Shown piece after piece: positions 19,951-30,400 of a DNA stretch of 64,000 nucleotides. How positions within the stretch are numbered: the first letter of the stretch is position 1; every line of letters begins with the position of its first letter. Origin of the DNA: Macrosoma leucophasiata (lineage: Eukaryota; Arthropoda; Insecta; Lepidoptera; Hedylidae); the NCBI GenBank assembly GCA_036365455.1, contig JAWQUS010000022.1:7998001-8062000 (forward strand), given 5' to 3'. The notes beneath the pieces are model-generated. The model searched no databases and had not been told where the DNA came from. It saw nothing but the letters and a program-made list of their open reading frames with translations. The position numbers were made by a program, and so were the translations under genes.

Positions 19951-20301
19951 TATATTTAAATCTACGTGTGCCTATTGCCAATACAGACATGAAATAACGT
20001 ACCAAACTGTATCCCTCGATTTTGTGTTTTTCAACTCACCTCCCACTAAGGAAAGATATTAAAAACGTCTCAACTTCAAACCACAGTTACCTCTGTCTAC
20101 CAGTTCGTCGACATTGCAACAGACGTACCACCAGCGAGAATGCGTTTAAGACGGTATAAAAAAACGCTTTCTTATTTAAGGTTAAAAAACGCGAAGTATT
20201 TTGTCAACTGTTGCTTCATATTTGGTTTTGGAGACACGAATAAATGGAGGTGGTCCTGCAACTTGGCTTACCCGACTTTTGCTAAGATATTTATGTTCTG
20301 A

Positions 20302-20360
20302 AGGCCTTTCTTTTTTAATGAATGTGGTAAACAAGCACGCAGTTAACATGGATGACTGCA
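20302..20360 (-). repeat. rep-A 3' scrap
   Basis: GTGGTAAACAAGCACGCAGT and GATGACTGCAGC only. Confidence 0.45.
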
Positions 20361-20370
20361 GCTTAAATAA

Positions 20371-20538
20371 TAGCAACCCTTGATACGTCCCACTGCTGGG
20401 CACGAGTCTCTTCCCTTCTTGGGAGGAGGCCTGGAGCTTACTCCACCACGCTCCTCCAATGCGGGTTGGTGGAGATTAGGATTAGTGGAAAACCCGCTGT
20501 CGGTTGTCTTTAAACCGCCGATAAGGCCTCTGACGTTT
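20371..20538 (-). mobile_element. SINE-5S 3' half
   Basis: A reverse, 5'-truncated copy from CAACCCTTGATACGTCCCAC to AAGGCCTCTGACGTTT. Confidence 0.7.
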
Positions 20539-20662
20539 TAGCTAGAGAATGCTTTGTCTTTGTCAGTTGCATTGTCAAATGTGCAGGATAGATAAAGACA
20601 AAGGAGAGATTTGCAACACTTTAGCTTAAATACGTTTATGAATAAGGGGGTAAGTCTATAGT

Positions 20663-21057
20663 AGAGTTTTGGTGGGAACTTGAAAGAGGCGTGAGATGCT
20701 CTTAATTTATTTTATTTTCTTGGTACATTTTAGAGTTATATTAAAGAATTGGTGGAAAAATATTGGTGGCATTTTGTTTGATATAGGTTTATAACAGTGC
20801 CGGTGTATAGTGAAATAGAAAAACAGTGCTAAAACACGGGTTTTCAGGTTGCCTCCAAAACTTCATTGTAAATGATCTGGTAAAGTAGCCATCACTTTAC
20901 TCGAATTACTGACTGTTACTCTGACAGACTCCGACTGACTCACTGACTGATAATTGACTGACTGATTCTGACTTTTACGCTGCATAAGAATATTAAATAT
21001 CGTTTTACTTGACACTGGCAATATGCGTAACAGCGACGCCATAATAAAAAAAAAGTC
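20663..21057 (+). repeat. rep-H copy
   Basis: Begins GAGTTTTGGTGGGAACTTG and ends AGCGACGCCATAATAAAAAA. Confidence 0.75.
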
Positions 21058-21117
21058 GTATTTAGGGTAACATGGGAAATTACTAATAATTGCCGTTTTA
21101 CTTTTAACAGTAATAAA

Positions 21118-21182
21118 TAATGGCAACCCATTATACGTCCCACTGCTGGGCACAAGTCTCTCCCCTTTTTGGGGGGAGGTCT
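21118..21182 (-). mobile_element. SINE-5S 3' scrap
   Basis: AATGGCAACCCATTATACGT to CCCCTTTTTGGGGGGAGG only. Confidence 0.65.
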
Positions 21183-21185
21183 TTT

Positions 21186-22090
21186 ACTATTTAATAAACT
21201 TTAGTATTTCCATAATTGGCTATAATATGTTAATGCCAAAAGTAATTTCGAAAATCTCCCGAACGAAAGATCCTGATCAAAATTTAAAAACTAATATATA
21301 TCACTTACATTGTAAAACAAAGTTGCATAATAACTCTAAGCTTTCGTATCTCCACGTACTTTCCAAATAATACTTAATAAGAAACAATGAAAAAAACGTT
21401 AAAATACCGACGCGCAGTGCAAAATGACTCTAATTGCGACCAATCGTAAATGACAGTCGGTTGAAAAGCGGTTTCGGCGACGAAAATCGGTTGAAAACCC
21501 CACTCTATTGCGTCGAACCGAAAATACAGGTTAGTTTTTAACAGACGCGCAATCGTTTTGCATCCGCATTACTCTGTGGCAACGCCTACAATGCTTTTTT
21601 TTTGGTAAAAGGCGGACCGTCGTAAGTCCACGCCCGTTTAATTTGATAAGAAAATTTGGAATTTGCGAAATTACGTTCCTTTTTTCGTTTGCCATTTTTT
21701 TCGTCTTAAATGCATTTAATAAGTTCAACATAAAGTGTAATTAAGAAATAATGTTTATTACCCTCAAAGCTCGTATTAACGATGTTCCAAATTTAATATT
21801 TGGCATTGATCTTTTGAGGTCTTTATGAGACGCCATTTTTTAGAGCTGTCATTTGTTTTTTTTAATTTCGTGTGCCTTGTGAAAATCACAAGAGATTGCT
21901 ATTTTGGGGGGTCTGTCTGTGTCTGTTTTAACTATTGATACAGTCAGAGAGAGGTCTCGCCTAATATAGCCCATTACAAAGTAGATCAAAATTCTCTAAA
22001 GGGCCTCTACGTGTTGGAGCCCCTATGTCCGCGCGGAAGCCTGACAAAGGTCCGGAGTTCAAATTGGACCCCGTGCTGACGAGAGACATA
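21186..22090. other. No recognisable feature
   Basis: About 900 bp. A 66-codon open frame at 21531-21731 (-) has no splice or motif support. A GTCTGTCTGTGTCTG tract lies near 21910. Confidence 0.45.
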
Positions 22091-22096
22091 ATAATA

Positions 22097-22440
22097 ATAA
22101 TGGCAACCCTTGATACGTCCCACTGCTGGGCGCGTCTCTCTCCTCTTCTTTGGAGGAGGCCTGGAGCTTACTCCACCACGCTGCTCCAATGCGGGTTGGT
22201 GGAGATACGGGTTAGTGGCCAACCCGCTTTCGGATGTTTTCAAACCGCCCATAAGGCCTCCGACAAGGTATAACGACTGCTATCTATCGATAGCAACCGG
22301 GACCGACGGCTTAACGTGCCCTTCGAAACGCGATAACGAGCATTTTAGTTTGCCACCAGCGGTCACAGATCACGCACCTGACCGCGCCCGTATCGCTTAA
22401 CCAAGTAGATCGCTTCCGATCTACACCAGTCGCGGTTCTT
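22097..22440 (-). mobile_element. SINE-5S, near full length
   Basis: A reverse copy with the 5S-like head at the right (GCGGTCACAGATCACGCACC, CTACACCAGTCGCGG). The long open frames here on both strands belong to the SINE. Confidence 0.8.
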
Positions 22441-22445
22441 TCTCA

Positions 22446-22660
22446 AGCCTGAATACCTAATATACTTGCCGCTACATGATAGTGAATGGTGGTAACAAAG
22501 ACCAGAGGTCAAAATGCAGATGCGTTACCACATCTGAAGCCTAAGGTGTTATGCCTCTGTGCTGGAAATTACAGGACCATCTAACCGGAACACGATAGTG
22601 CTGAACACTTCCATTTAGCGGCAGATAGGTAATATAATGCAGTGGTGCCCACACCCTCGA
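22446..22660 (-). repeat. rep-A, rearranged copy
   Basis: A short forward piece (CCTAATATACTTGCCGCTAC) is joined to a longer reverse copy (22490-22660). Confidence 0.55.
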
Positions 22661-22808
22661 GTCCTTACCAGAGAATATGTAATAATTCTACGTACAGAAT
22701 GGACACTTTGCCGTCCCGCCCGATTTCCTCCTCCTCTCTTATGGGCGACGGTTGGTATTTTGTACGTGCTACGTACACAGGTGCACGTGTAAATACACGT
22801 CACTGATT

Positions 22809-23120
22809 GTTTTATATTATTTCGCATTAACACATGCTTGTGAAATATATTTTATTTTTAAAGAAAAATGGAAAGAAAAAATTGACTTCAGGCGAGACTC
22901 GAACTCGCATACCTAACTAGCCTGCCTAACTAGCATAGTTGGTAATAGATGGCGCTACTGCTACAATAAAGCAATGCAATAGATGTGAAGGGAAGATTTG
23001 ACAAATCGGGCAGGGCTTCGGTAGCTCAATTGGAAGAGCGGCTGGACTAGATTCCCAGTAGGCCGCGAGTTCGAGTCTCGCCTGAAGTCAATTTTTTCTT
23101 TCCATTTTTCTTTAAAAATA
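22809..23120. mobile_element. tRNA-FB, palindromic form with shortened left arm
   Basis: The left arm starts GTTTTATATTATTTCGCATT and stops inside the tRNA. The right arm keeps a whole tRNA-like sequence (23018-23093, +). AAATACACGTCACTGATT on both sides (22791-22808 and 23121-23138) gives a target duplication of 15-18 bp, because the leading AAA may belong to the element. Confidence 0.8.
23018..23093 (+). tRNA. tRNA-like sequence in tRNA-FB
   Basis: Same arms as at 1757-1832 but with GCTTCGGTAGCTC at the 5' side, so the acceptor stem carries mismatches. Confidence 0.4.
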
Positions 23121-23190
23121 AAATACACGTCACTGATTTGATGTCTGTGTAAAAGAGAATTTTGGCGGAGTGTCCTTACATTGGAACTCT

Positions 23191-23505
23191 ACCACCAGTG
23201 ACAATGTTTGAGCAATACTGCTCTATCATTACTTACTGACACGAGAAGGTAACAGACAGACAGACAGAGTTACTTTCGCATTTATAATATTAAGTAGGGA
23301 AGTAGGGATTGTATACCAATTCTCAACCATTTATTTACCTTGAAACTTCCACCTCCTATTTTAGGGAGGTGAGGACATATAACTGAACAAAAAGTAGCCT
23401 ATGTCACCAGACCTTCAACTATCCTTGTACAAAACAATTAAAAAAGAAACACATCAATCCGTTGCTCCGACTTTACGTGAAAGACGGACAAACAAACAAT
23501 TTTTT
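23191..23505. other. No recognisable feature
   Basis: Contains GACAGACAGACAGAG and decayed Helitron-like text. No gene is supported. Confidence 0.4.
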
Positions 23506-23778
23506 TTATGTCTTGAAAGTGGCAAACAAGTATGCAGTTCACATTGATGTTAAGTGATGACTGCAGCCTACACCCACACAAAGACCATAGGTTAAAATGC
23601 AGATGCGTTACCACTTCTGAGGCCTAAGGTGTTATGCCACTGTGCCGGAAATTACCGGACCGTGTTACCTCCTGACCGGAACACGATAGTGCTGAACACT
23701 ACCATTTAGCGGCAAGTATATTAGGTAATGCGGTGGTGCCTACGCCCGCGAGCTCCTTCACTGGAGCTCTACCACCAG
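23506..23778 (-). repeat. rep-A copy, near full length
   Basis: Ends in the canonical GGAGCTCTACCACCAGT on the right. Confidence 0.8.
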
Positions 23779-23798
23779 TTTCACATTTATAATATTGC

Positions 23799-24059
23799 TG
23801 GCTGACCCGGCAAACTTCGTATTGCCTCAGAATTAAAATATGACATGTGTCAAAGGTTTGATAGATACGGACTATTTGCATGGGAAAATGAAATGGTGGT
23901 TTTCACTGTTTCCCTTCAATTTCTTCATATTTTCTTTACCTTTTAAACATTCCCTGGACTTCCAAACATCATTCAAAATCAATATAAGCCAAATCGGTCC
24001 AGCCATTCACGCGTGATGCCGTGACCAAGGAAAACGGGTTGCATTTTTATATATATAGA
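23799..24059 (-). mobile_element. HEL-K Helitron copy
   Basis: GGCTGACCCGGCAAACTTCG at the left (3' end reversed) and GCATTTTTATATATATAGA at the right (5' TC reversed). Confidence 0.75.
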
Positions 24060-24064
24060 CTAGA

Positions 24065-24275
24065 AGAAGAAGAAAAAAAAGAAGAAAAATATTTATTTTC
24101 ATGGCACATACACAACAACCAATAATAATAAAGTTAAAAACAAGTAAAACAATGGTTACATATTTGGTTGTGGGAAGCCAAGAAAAACGGCACCCACCTC
24201 AGCTGATTGCTGCAGAGTGACTGCAGCGCTGATATTCTGGTGGGTCCTAGTGGCATCACGAACTTCAAGCTGCCA
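24065..24275 (-). mobile_element. rep-N, probable LINE 3' end
   Basis: Shares ACATATTTGGTTGTGG, CCTCAGCTGATTGCTGCA and GCGCTGATATTCTGGTGGGT with 52245-52425. The left edge is GAAGAAGAAAAATATTTATT, which reversed is AATAAATATTTTTCTTCTTC, a typical LINE terminus. Confidence 0.5.
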
Positions 24276-24940
24276 GGCAATGCCTGAACCTCTTAAACAA
24301 ATAGCCAGAAAGAAATAGACTTCTTATATATTATTCATATTTAAGTAAACTACCATCAATACATATATATATTACACTACGATAATAAAATAATAAACAT
24401 ATGTACCTAAAATAAAATAAGTTAAAAATACCTATATACCTATAAAGCTTAGAAATAAAATTACGTAAATAGCCGCAATAGTGGAAATTGAAAAGAATAC
24501 ATAAATACTCAAACCAACAGATAAATAAAATAAAATATTAAAATATTTATAAAAACAATTAAAAAAAAATAATAAAAAATAATAATAATAATAAAGGAAA
24601 AAATAATAATAAAAAGAGACAGTCGCATAAACGGAATGCAGCTACCACCACCGTCCGCCATTTTGTTTACTGTCACTGTCGTGAGTGACGTCAAGTGACT
24701 TGTCAAGTGTCATAATATGGTGAGAAAAGAAATTATGTACCTACATACCTGAAAAATTAAATAAATGTTCCACGTGGCACGCAACGTGGTTGGTAAACTT
24801 GATAACTATAGCGTCGTACCAGGGAATCCATTTATATCAAGTATATTTGTGAGTCCCGTGAAATTAAATTGATCGGATAAATGGAAGTGCCGGCTACACA
24901 ACGCCCACGTGAGGTGTCTTTACGAGAGTGAGTAACTGCA
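24276..24940. other. AT-rich region with weak 5'-exon-like signals
   Basis: Mostly A/T low complexity to 24620. Two short stretches look like transcript starts on +: CCGTCCGCCATTTTGTTTAC before ATATG|GTGAGA (near 24711), and an ATG at 24881 opening MEVPATQRPREVSLR before a GTGAGT donor (near 24925). No matching downstream exon was found, so these are only candidates. Confidence 0.2.
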
Positions 24941-25249
24941 TTACATTACTTCGGACTTCTGTTCATTTAACAATATATTTTTGAATCTGAGTTTAAATGT
25001 GTTTTGTGTTTTCAGAGCTCGCAAAGGGGGCGGAAGATCATTCCAGCAACGGGTGGCGGCAAACTTGAAGCTACCCCGGAAAGCTGCTGTTCTATGTTTC
25101 GGCATGATCAGAGGTTTGGTTGTGGCTCTGAGACATTGTCGGTCGCGATCCCGTGCCCAAGATAGTTTCTTAAAGAGATAATCGGGTCTACCAGTTTGCA
25201 CAATGCCGAAGAGTAAAGTGGCTAAATGTAATTTCCTACGATTGTCCAT
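24941..25249 (-). pseudogene. LINE C-terminal fragment (CR1/jockey group)
   Basis: The 102-codon frame contains RRKLHLATLLFGIVQTGRPD, YLFKKL, HRTAAFRGSFKFAATRCWND and LPPPLRALKTQNTFK. This pattern (RR..H, P.YL, R...F..SF...A...WN.LP..LR) is the usual C-terminus of CR1/L2/jockey-type LINE proteins. The reverse transcriptase core is absent, so it is a 5'-truncated insertion. Confidence 0.65.
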
Positions 25250-25252
25250 TTT

Positions 25253-25437
25253 CTAGCTGTACGCTGCTTGCGTTGCTACGAAATAAAAAATGACAGTGGC
25301 GCCATCTGTCGAATTTGCCAACTAAGAAACCTTTGTGGGCTCATGCACAACAACTTTGCTAAAGATCATTACATGATCGAATGCGTAGTTTACGATTCTA
25401 TGAAGTGCATACAGACAAACATTCATTTTTATATACA
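25253..25437 (-). mobile_element. HEL-J Helitron-like copy
   Basis: Starts CTAGCTGTACGCTGCTTGCG (reversed CTAG 3' end) and ends CATTCATTTTTATATA. Confidence 0.65.
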
Positions 25438-25542
25438 ACGTGTAACAGGATTAAATGTACAACCCGAAACTAATTAGTTCAGAATCGATAACCGAATCGA
25501 TTTTAGGCATTTTTGATATAATATATTTTGTCCCAAAATTAA

Positions 25543-26352
25543 TTACAAAAATTTGTACAACAGGTCCCTAACGGGGTAGGCAGAGAGTGTAGAGCGCCAG
25601 ATATCCCGGTTCAGACAAACCTCTCGTGCCTCGTCTACCTTCATCATTCTCTTCATACATGCACGCCGATTCCTAAGACTTTTGACCCCACCATCAGACA
25701 GAACTCGACCTATTTGGTCATGGTAGGTCAGCCTTGGTCTTCCTGGGCCTCTGCAACCATCCACATTCGCATTGTTTATCTGTTTAGTCATTCGCTCATT
25801 CGACATTCTTTCTATATGCCCGAACCATCGGAGCATGCCTTTTTTCATTTTTACACCGATACTATCATTCACACAAAGTCTCTTTCTTACATCTTCATTA
25901 CGAACGCGATCGGTGAGTGATACACCGCAGATCTTGCGCAAAGATCTCATCTCGACCGCGTTCAACTTACTTTCATGCTCTTTCCTGCATACCCAGCTCT
26001 CGCTTCCATATAAAAGCGTTGGAGTAAGTACAGCATTATGTACGGCTAGTCGAGCCCGCTGGCTGAGATGTTTAGATTCTAGCAGCTTACCCAACGCTCC
26101 ATTCACGCAATTCCCAGCAAGCACTCTTCTTTCTATGTCAGTGGTGTACCTACCATCCTTGCTAAAAGCACATCCAAGATATACAATTTCATCAACCTGT
26201 TCTAACACTGCATCATCTACTACTACCCTTGCATTTGTTCTCTGTTCATCTCTTTCAAATACTAATACTTTAGTTTTATCCACATTCAATTTTAAGCCTT
26301 TCTCCATACAATCCTCTTTCATGACTGTGACTAGTGCTTGTAGCCCAGTTCA
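25543..26352 (-). pseudogene. RTE-like LINE, C-terminal part of the reverse transcriptase protein
   Basis: A 259-codon frame, extended upstream by about 10 codons (LQALVTVMKEDCMEKGLK). Visible blocks in order: GLKLNVDKTKVLVFERD, DEIVYLGCAFSKDGRYTTDI, LTPTLLYGSESW, MRSLRKICGVSLTDRVRNED, MLRWFGHIERMSNERMTKQI and GCRGPGRPRLTYHDQI. This is the thumb and C-terminal region of RTE-type LINE polymerases. The catalytic YADD block lies upstream and is missing, so the copy is 5' truncated although its frame is intact, suggesting a fairly recent insertion. Shorter copies sit at 15513, 32843, 35075, 50452 and 57566. Confidence 0.8.
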
Positions 26353-26439
26353 TGTATTATGATTATAACTTGTTTTTTTAATCGAGGTGTTTAAGAGTGG
26401 GCATTTTTTCCCCTTACATGTTGTATAAGAGAAGAAGAA

Positions 26440-26504
26440 AGAAGAAAAAGATAGTATAGTATGGATGCTACCCGTACTAAGCCGGGGCGGGTCGCTAGTA
26501 ACAA
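26440..26504 (+). mobile_element. Helitron 3' end fragment
   Basis: GCCGGGGCGGGTCGCTAG followed by T, only the terminal part. Confidence 0.45.
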
Positions 26505-26531
26505 ATAAAATGCAATATTCAACCTAAACCT

Positions 26532-26866
26532 TTAATCCAAATCAACATTAGACAAATCATCAGTAATCTGCTTTACTTCTTCTTCTGTTCTCTTCTGTGT
26601 CATTCTTTTTGCTTCTTCTTTCTTCTGACCGTATAATCTTTTTAAGCCGTCCAGAACATACTGCGGCATGTACCCTGGCTTTGGTTGGTGGATTTCATAT
26701 TCTCCTTTCTCGTTCTTGACCAGTTCTACCATAGAATCTTCTAGATTTTGAACGTCACCAGGTTTGGAGAGGGGGCGTTTGTATTTTGGCGGGTTTTTCA
26801 TCTTCTGCGCCCATTCTTGGAGGTAATTGCCGGCGTCTGATTGGAGGAACTGTAAGAATATTTTTC
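26532..26866 (-). CDS. Candidate terminal coding exon, unknown protein
   Basis: On the minus strand an acceptor AAAATATTCTTACAG precedes an open frame starting FLQSDAGNYLQEWAQKMKN. It continues with PPKYKRPLSKPGDVQNLED, GEYEIHQPKPGYMPQYVLDG, a charged stretch KKEEAKRMTQKRTEEEVKQ and DLSNVDLD before the stop. The composition is lysine/glutamate-rich with a probable C-terminal coiled coil. It matches no repeat in the window and looks like real protein. An open frame continues upstream to an ATG at 26919, but that part reads like intron. Reading phase is 0, unlike gene 1, so it probably belongs to another gene whose upstream exons I could not find. A processed pseudogene fragment is the alternative. 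Confidence 0.5.
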
Positions 26867-27351
26867 GATTTAAAGAGTTGCCTTTATTGCGTTTATTGGG
26901 GCAGTCCTGAGGCATGGCCACATAAGAGTGAAGCTACATAAATTCAGATCAAGCTGAATATTAGTGAAATTGTTCAAAACATAATTACACAGACTATATA
27001 ATAAATAGCCTAGCAAGAAGAATGGTACAATGCCCATACTATAACTATTGTGCACCTATATGTCAATTTGTTCTGAAATATGTACCTATTCTAATAATTG
27101 TACTACATATGTTAACGTCAAATTTTTTTTTTTTTATAATCTCGGGCTCAAAACAACTAATGTGTCATGAGCGGTAACGCATTTCTTTTGCGTAGGTAAT
27201 GTCTACGTAGCTATTTATCTTGATAGATATAGGACATAGTATTAATTTATTTACCATAAATATCTACTCATACATTTTAATAAAGTTGGTATTTATGAAT
27301 TTTAGGTATGCTCTTTAAATAGAACATATATATCGGCATGAGGGCCTCCAG

Positions 27352-27440
27352 TCAGGACATGTAAGTAGTATTGTGGGCGTGTCTTTCCATAAGCCGACAT
27401 GTTACTCGTGTTTGTGGGCATCTGTAGGTGGGTACTCGAG
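27352..27440 (-). CDS. Gene 1 exon 4 (terminal)
   Basis: The acceptor CTTTATTTCATCATCAG precedes codons that, after the split ACT, read RVPTYRCPQTRV, CRLMERHAH and stop. Phase 1 matches exon 3. TR..TYR and RVT.R echo gene 2 exon 4. An ATTAAA hexamer lies downstream on this strand near 27280. Other frames are open here too, hence moderate confidence. Confidence 0.45.
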
Positions 27441-30400
27441 CTGATGATGAAATAAAGCACAGGTTGGCAGAAGAAAGTCATATATTGCCAAAGATCCGCC
27501 CATTCGATTACTTCCGGCAGGGAAGAACGGGCAAGACACCCTTCGGACCGGGAAACCACATTTACCAGGATACGATACTACTACTATCACTAGTCTTCTG
27601 CACATTTGATTCAGAACTACCCGCGTTATATCATTTTAATATCACTGACGTTCACTGTTCTAACTGGCAGCATAACTGCCCTATAATAATTCGATTCAAC
27701 TGTGTGACTGTGACTCATCGACTGTTACTCTATGTCTGACCGTCATGAACTATTTTCTAGCCTTTATAAACCCGATATCGGCTAGTAACTATCCCCTCTA
27801 AGATAACAATTTCAAGAACCTACGCCGACAGTGGCGCCACCTAGAATTCTCTATTGAACAATCTACCCTAGTCATAATTAGGTTACGTCTCCGATAAACT
27901 AGATGGCGCTAGTAGTCACATTTAGGTTCCAATCCGACATATATATAATTATCAACGAAACATCTAATTAAACTCCCCGTCGTTCCTATTTAGGGAAATA
28001 GAATACTCGAGGTCAAAGGTTAAAAAAACTTTATATTCGCAATTTTCATCTAAACGGTATATGTTTCAACGTAAAATAATCTTAGAAATATTAGATCTCA
28101 TACACGTAGAACTAAAGTAGTATCGTTTTATATTATTTTGCATTAACACATGCTTGTGAAATATATTTTATTTTTAAAGAAAAATGGAAAGAAAAATTTG
28201 ACTTCAGGCGAGACTCGAACTCGCGACCTACTGGGAATCTAGTCCAGCCGCTCTTCCAATTGAGCTACTGAAGTCCTGCCCGATTCGTCAAATCTTTCCT
28301 TCACATCTATTGCATTGCTTTATGGTAGCAGCAGCGCCATCTATTGCCAACTATGCTAGTTAGGCAACCGATATAATAGACTTTTCAGTTTATTGAATAT
28401 CGTAAAGAAGTCGCTTTACCCTTAATAATTGTTTTATATTATTTCGCATTAACACATGCTTGTGAAATATATTTTATTTTTAAAGAAAAATGGAAAGAAA
28501 AATTTGACTTCAGGCGAGACTCTAGCGGCTGGACTAGCTATTCCCAGTAGGCCGCGAGTTCGAGTCTCGCCTGAAGTCAAAATTTTCTTTCCATTTTTCT
28601 TTAGTAGTATCGTTACAAACCGCAGTGGTTTTTAGATGCACTGTAATTATTTGCCAAGTGTATGTTCTTTCTATTTGATCATAAAGCAACTCGGCCCACC
28701 GGTCGCGGCGGACGATGGGGGAGTAGCCATAGCGTTTATTACCGATGCAAAACAGTCTGTCTGTCAGAAATACGTGTGACACACACTCACACAGAGATGG
28801 AGATAGATGACATCTCGGCGCACTTGTATGCGCTCGTATAAGTATATTTATATACCTATATATTTATACATTTTTGTACGTTTTATTTTATATTATGTAA
28901 TATTTTATGTAATTTGTTGGTATTCAAGTACGTATAATTATTATTTTTTTTGTTTTTGTTTAGTTATATATATAATATAATAATATATAATATAATAATA
29001 TGTAACATTTATTTGCACTTATGTATCGGTTTATTCCTAGTAAGTATTTATTATATTGATATAGACTTTCAGGACTGATATCCGTGTCTCACCGAGTAGT
29101 TTCCAGTTGAAAACCAGCGTCAGGCTCCGGCTTGACATTTTGCTGAACTGGGAACTATTTGGTGCAGCCGTGAGATCTTGTTTTATTTTTCTACTGTTAC
29201 AAGGTACCTATTTTTTTTTATATTAATAGTGTTCTTTCTTTTTTTTGTGTTAAAATGTCAATGCTTTCATAAATGTTGTTTTTTTTTGTCGTACCAACCT
29301 ACTTGTTTTTTAAATGTTTTTTTTTCTATTGTTTTTCTATGCATTATTTGATAGGCTGCGCCAATAAATGTTTTTTCTTCTTCTTCTTCTTCACATTACA
29401 AAAATCGTCTATTACCATGAAACTCACACCTTGACTTTATCAAAATACTCATACAATTTCTCGTACACTATTAAATATCTGGGCGATAGGCGTAGGACGA
29501 TTTGGTCTTGTACTTTGACAGAGGGGAAAGCCTGCATATGGCTACTCCCCCTCCGGCCTGCGGCGGCCAGCGACATGTATTGCCCTATGTATTTGATAAA
29601 TAAAATTAAAAAAAGAACAGACCATAGACACAAATCCGGATCCGAATTTATGTCGCTTGGAACGTCTACATTGATCGGACTGAAATATCTATTAAAAAAT
29701 ATATTCAAATCATTTATTTCAAACTAGCTGTGCCCGCAACTTCGTCCGCGTCAGAATGTATGATTGTTCAGTATTTACCCGGACGAAGTCGTGGGCGCAG
29801 CTAGTATTAAAGTAGCCTTAGTTACTCCTTATTACATCAGCTATCTGCCAGTGAAAGTCCCGTCAAAATCGGTCTAGCCGTTCCCAAGATTAGCTCCGCC
29901 AAACAGACAGACAGACAAAAATTGACAAAAATGTTGTTTTGGTATAATATATGTACCGTGTATACATACAGTCGCATTTAGTAAAAAGCGGATATTTTAA
30001 TATTACAAACAGACACTCCAATTTTATTTATTTGTATAGATTGGTCAACAAGGACACTTTTGCATTGTCGGGTTATACTACCTAGAGAGAATGACGATTT
30101 AATAATTATATTTAACCGATATGGAAATAATCAAATTTTTCAATTCCTTCATAGAAGAAAAAGAAAAATCTGTTCGTCATAATCATAGTCATACACTTAG
30201 CAGAGTTCCAAGTGCAAGCACTACTGAGAAGAACTCCGCTACCCAACAAACTCAGCGTGTTGCTCTTTTGTCAAAACCTTAGATTTAATACAAATATTAT
30301 TAAATAAAATAAAGATAATGTGAACGTCCATGGCATATAAATATTTGCATATAAACACATACGCAAATACCCATCAACAGCTTAATATCGTGATAGAAAA

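Larger units (their letters stand above)
22665..23190 (-). repeat. rep-M copy split by tRNA-FB
   Basis: Left part 22665-22808 (TACGTACACAGGTGCACGTG), right part 23121-23190. They are continuous in rep-M order, so the tRNA-FB between them inserted later. Confidence 0.7.

Noticed and set aside
25772..26362. 196-codon plus-strand open frame
   Set aside because: It is antisense to the RTE-like reverse transcriptase frame, which has clear family motifs.
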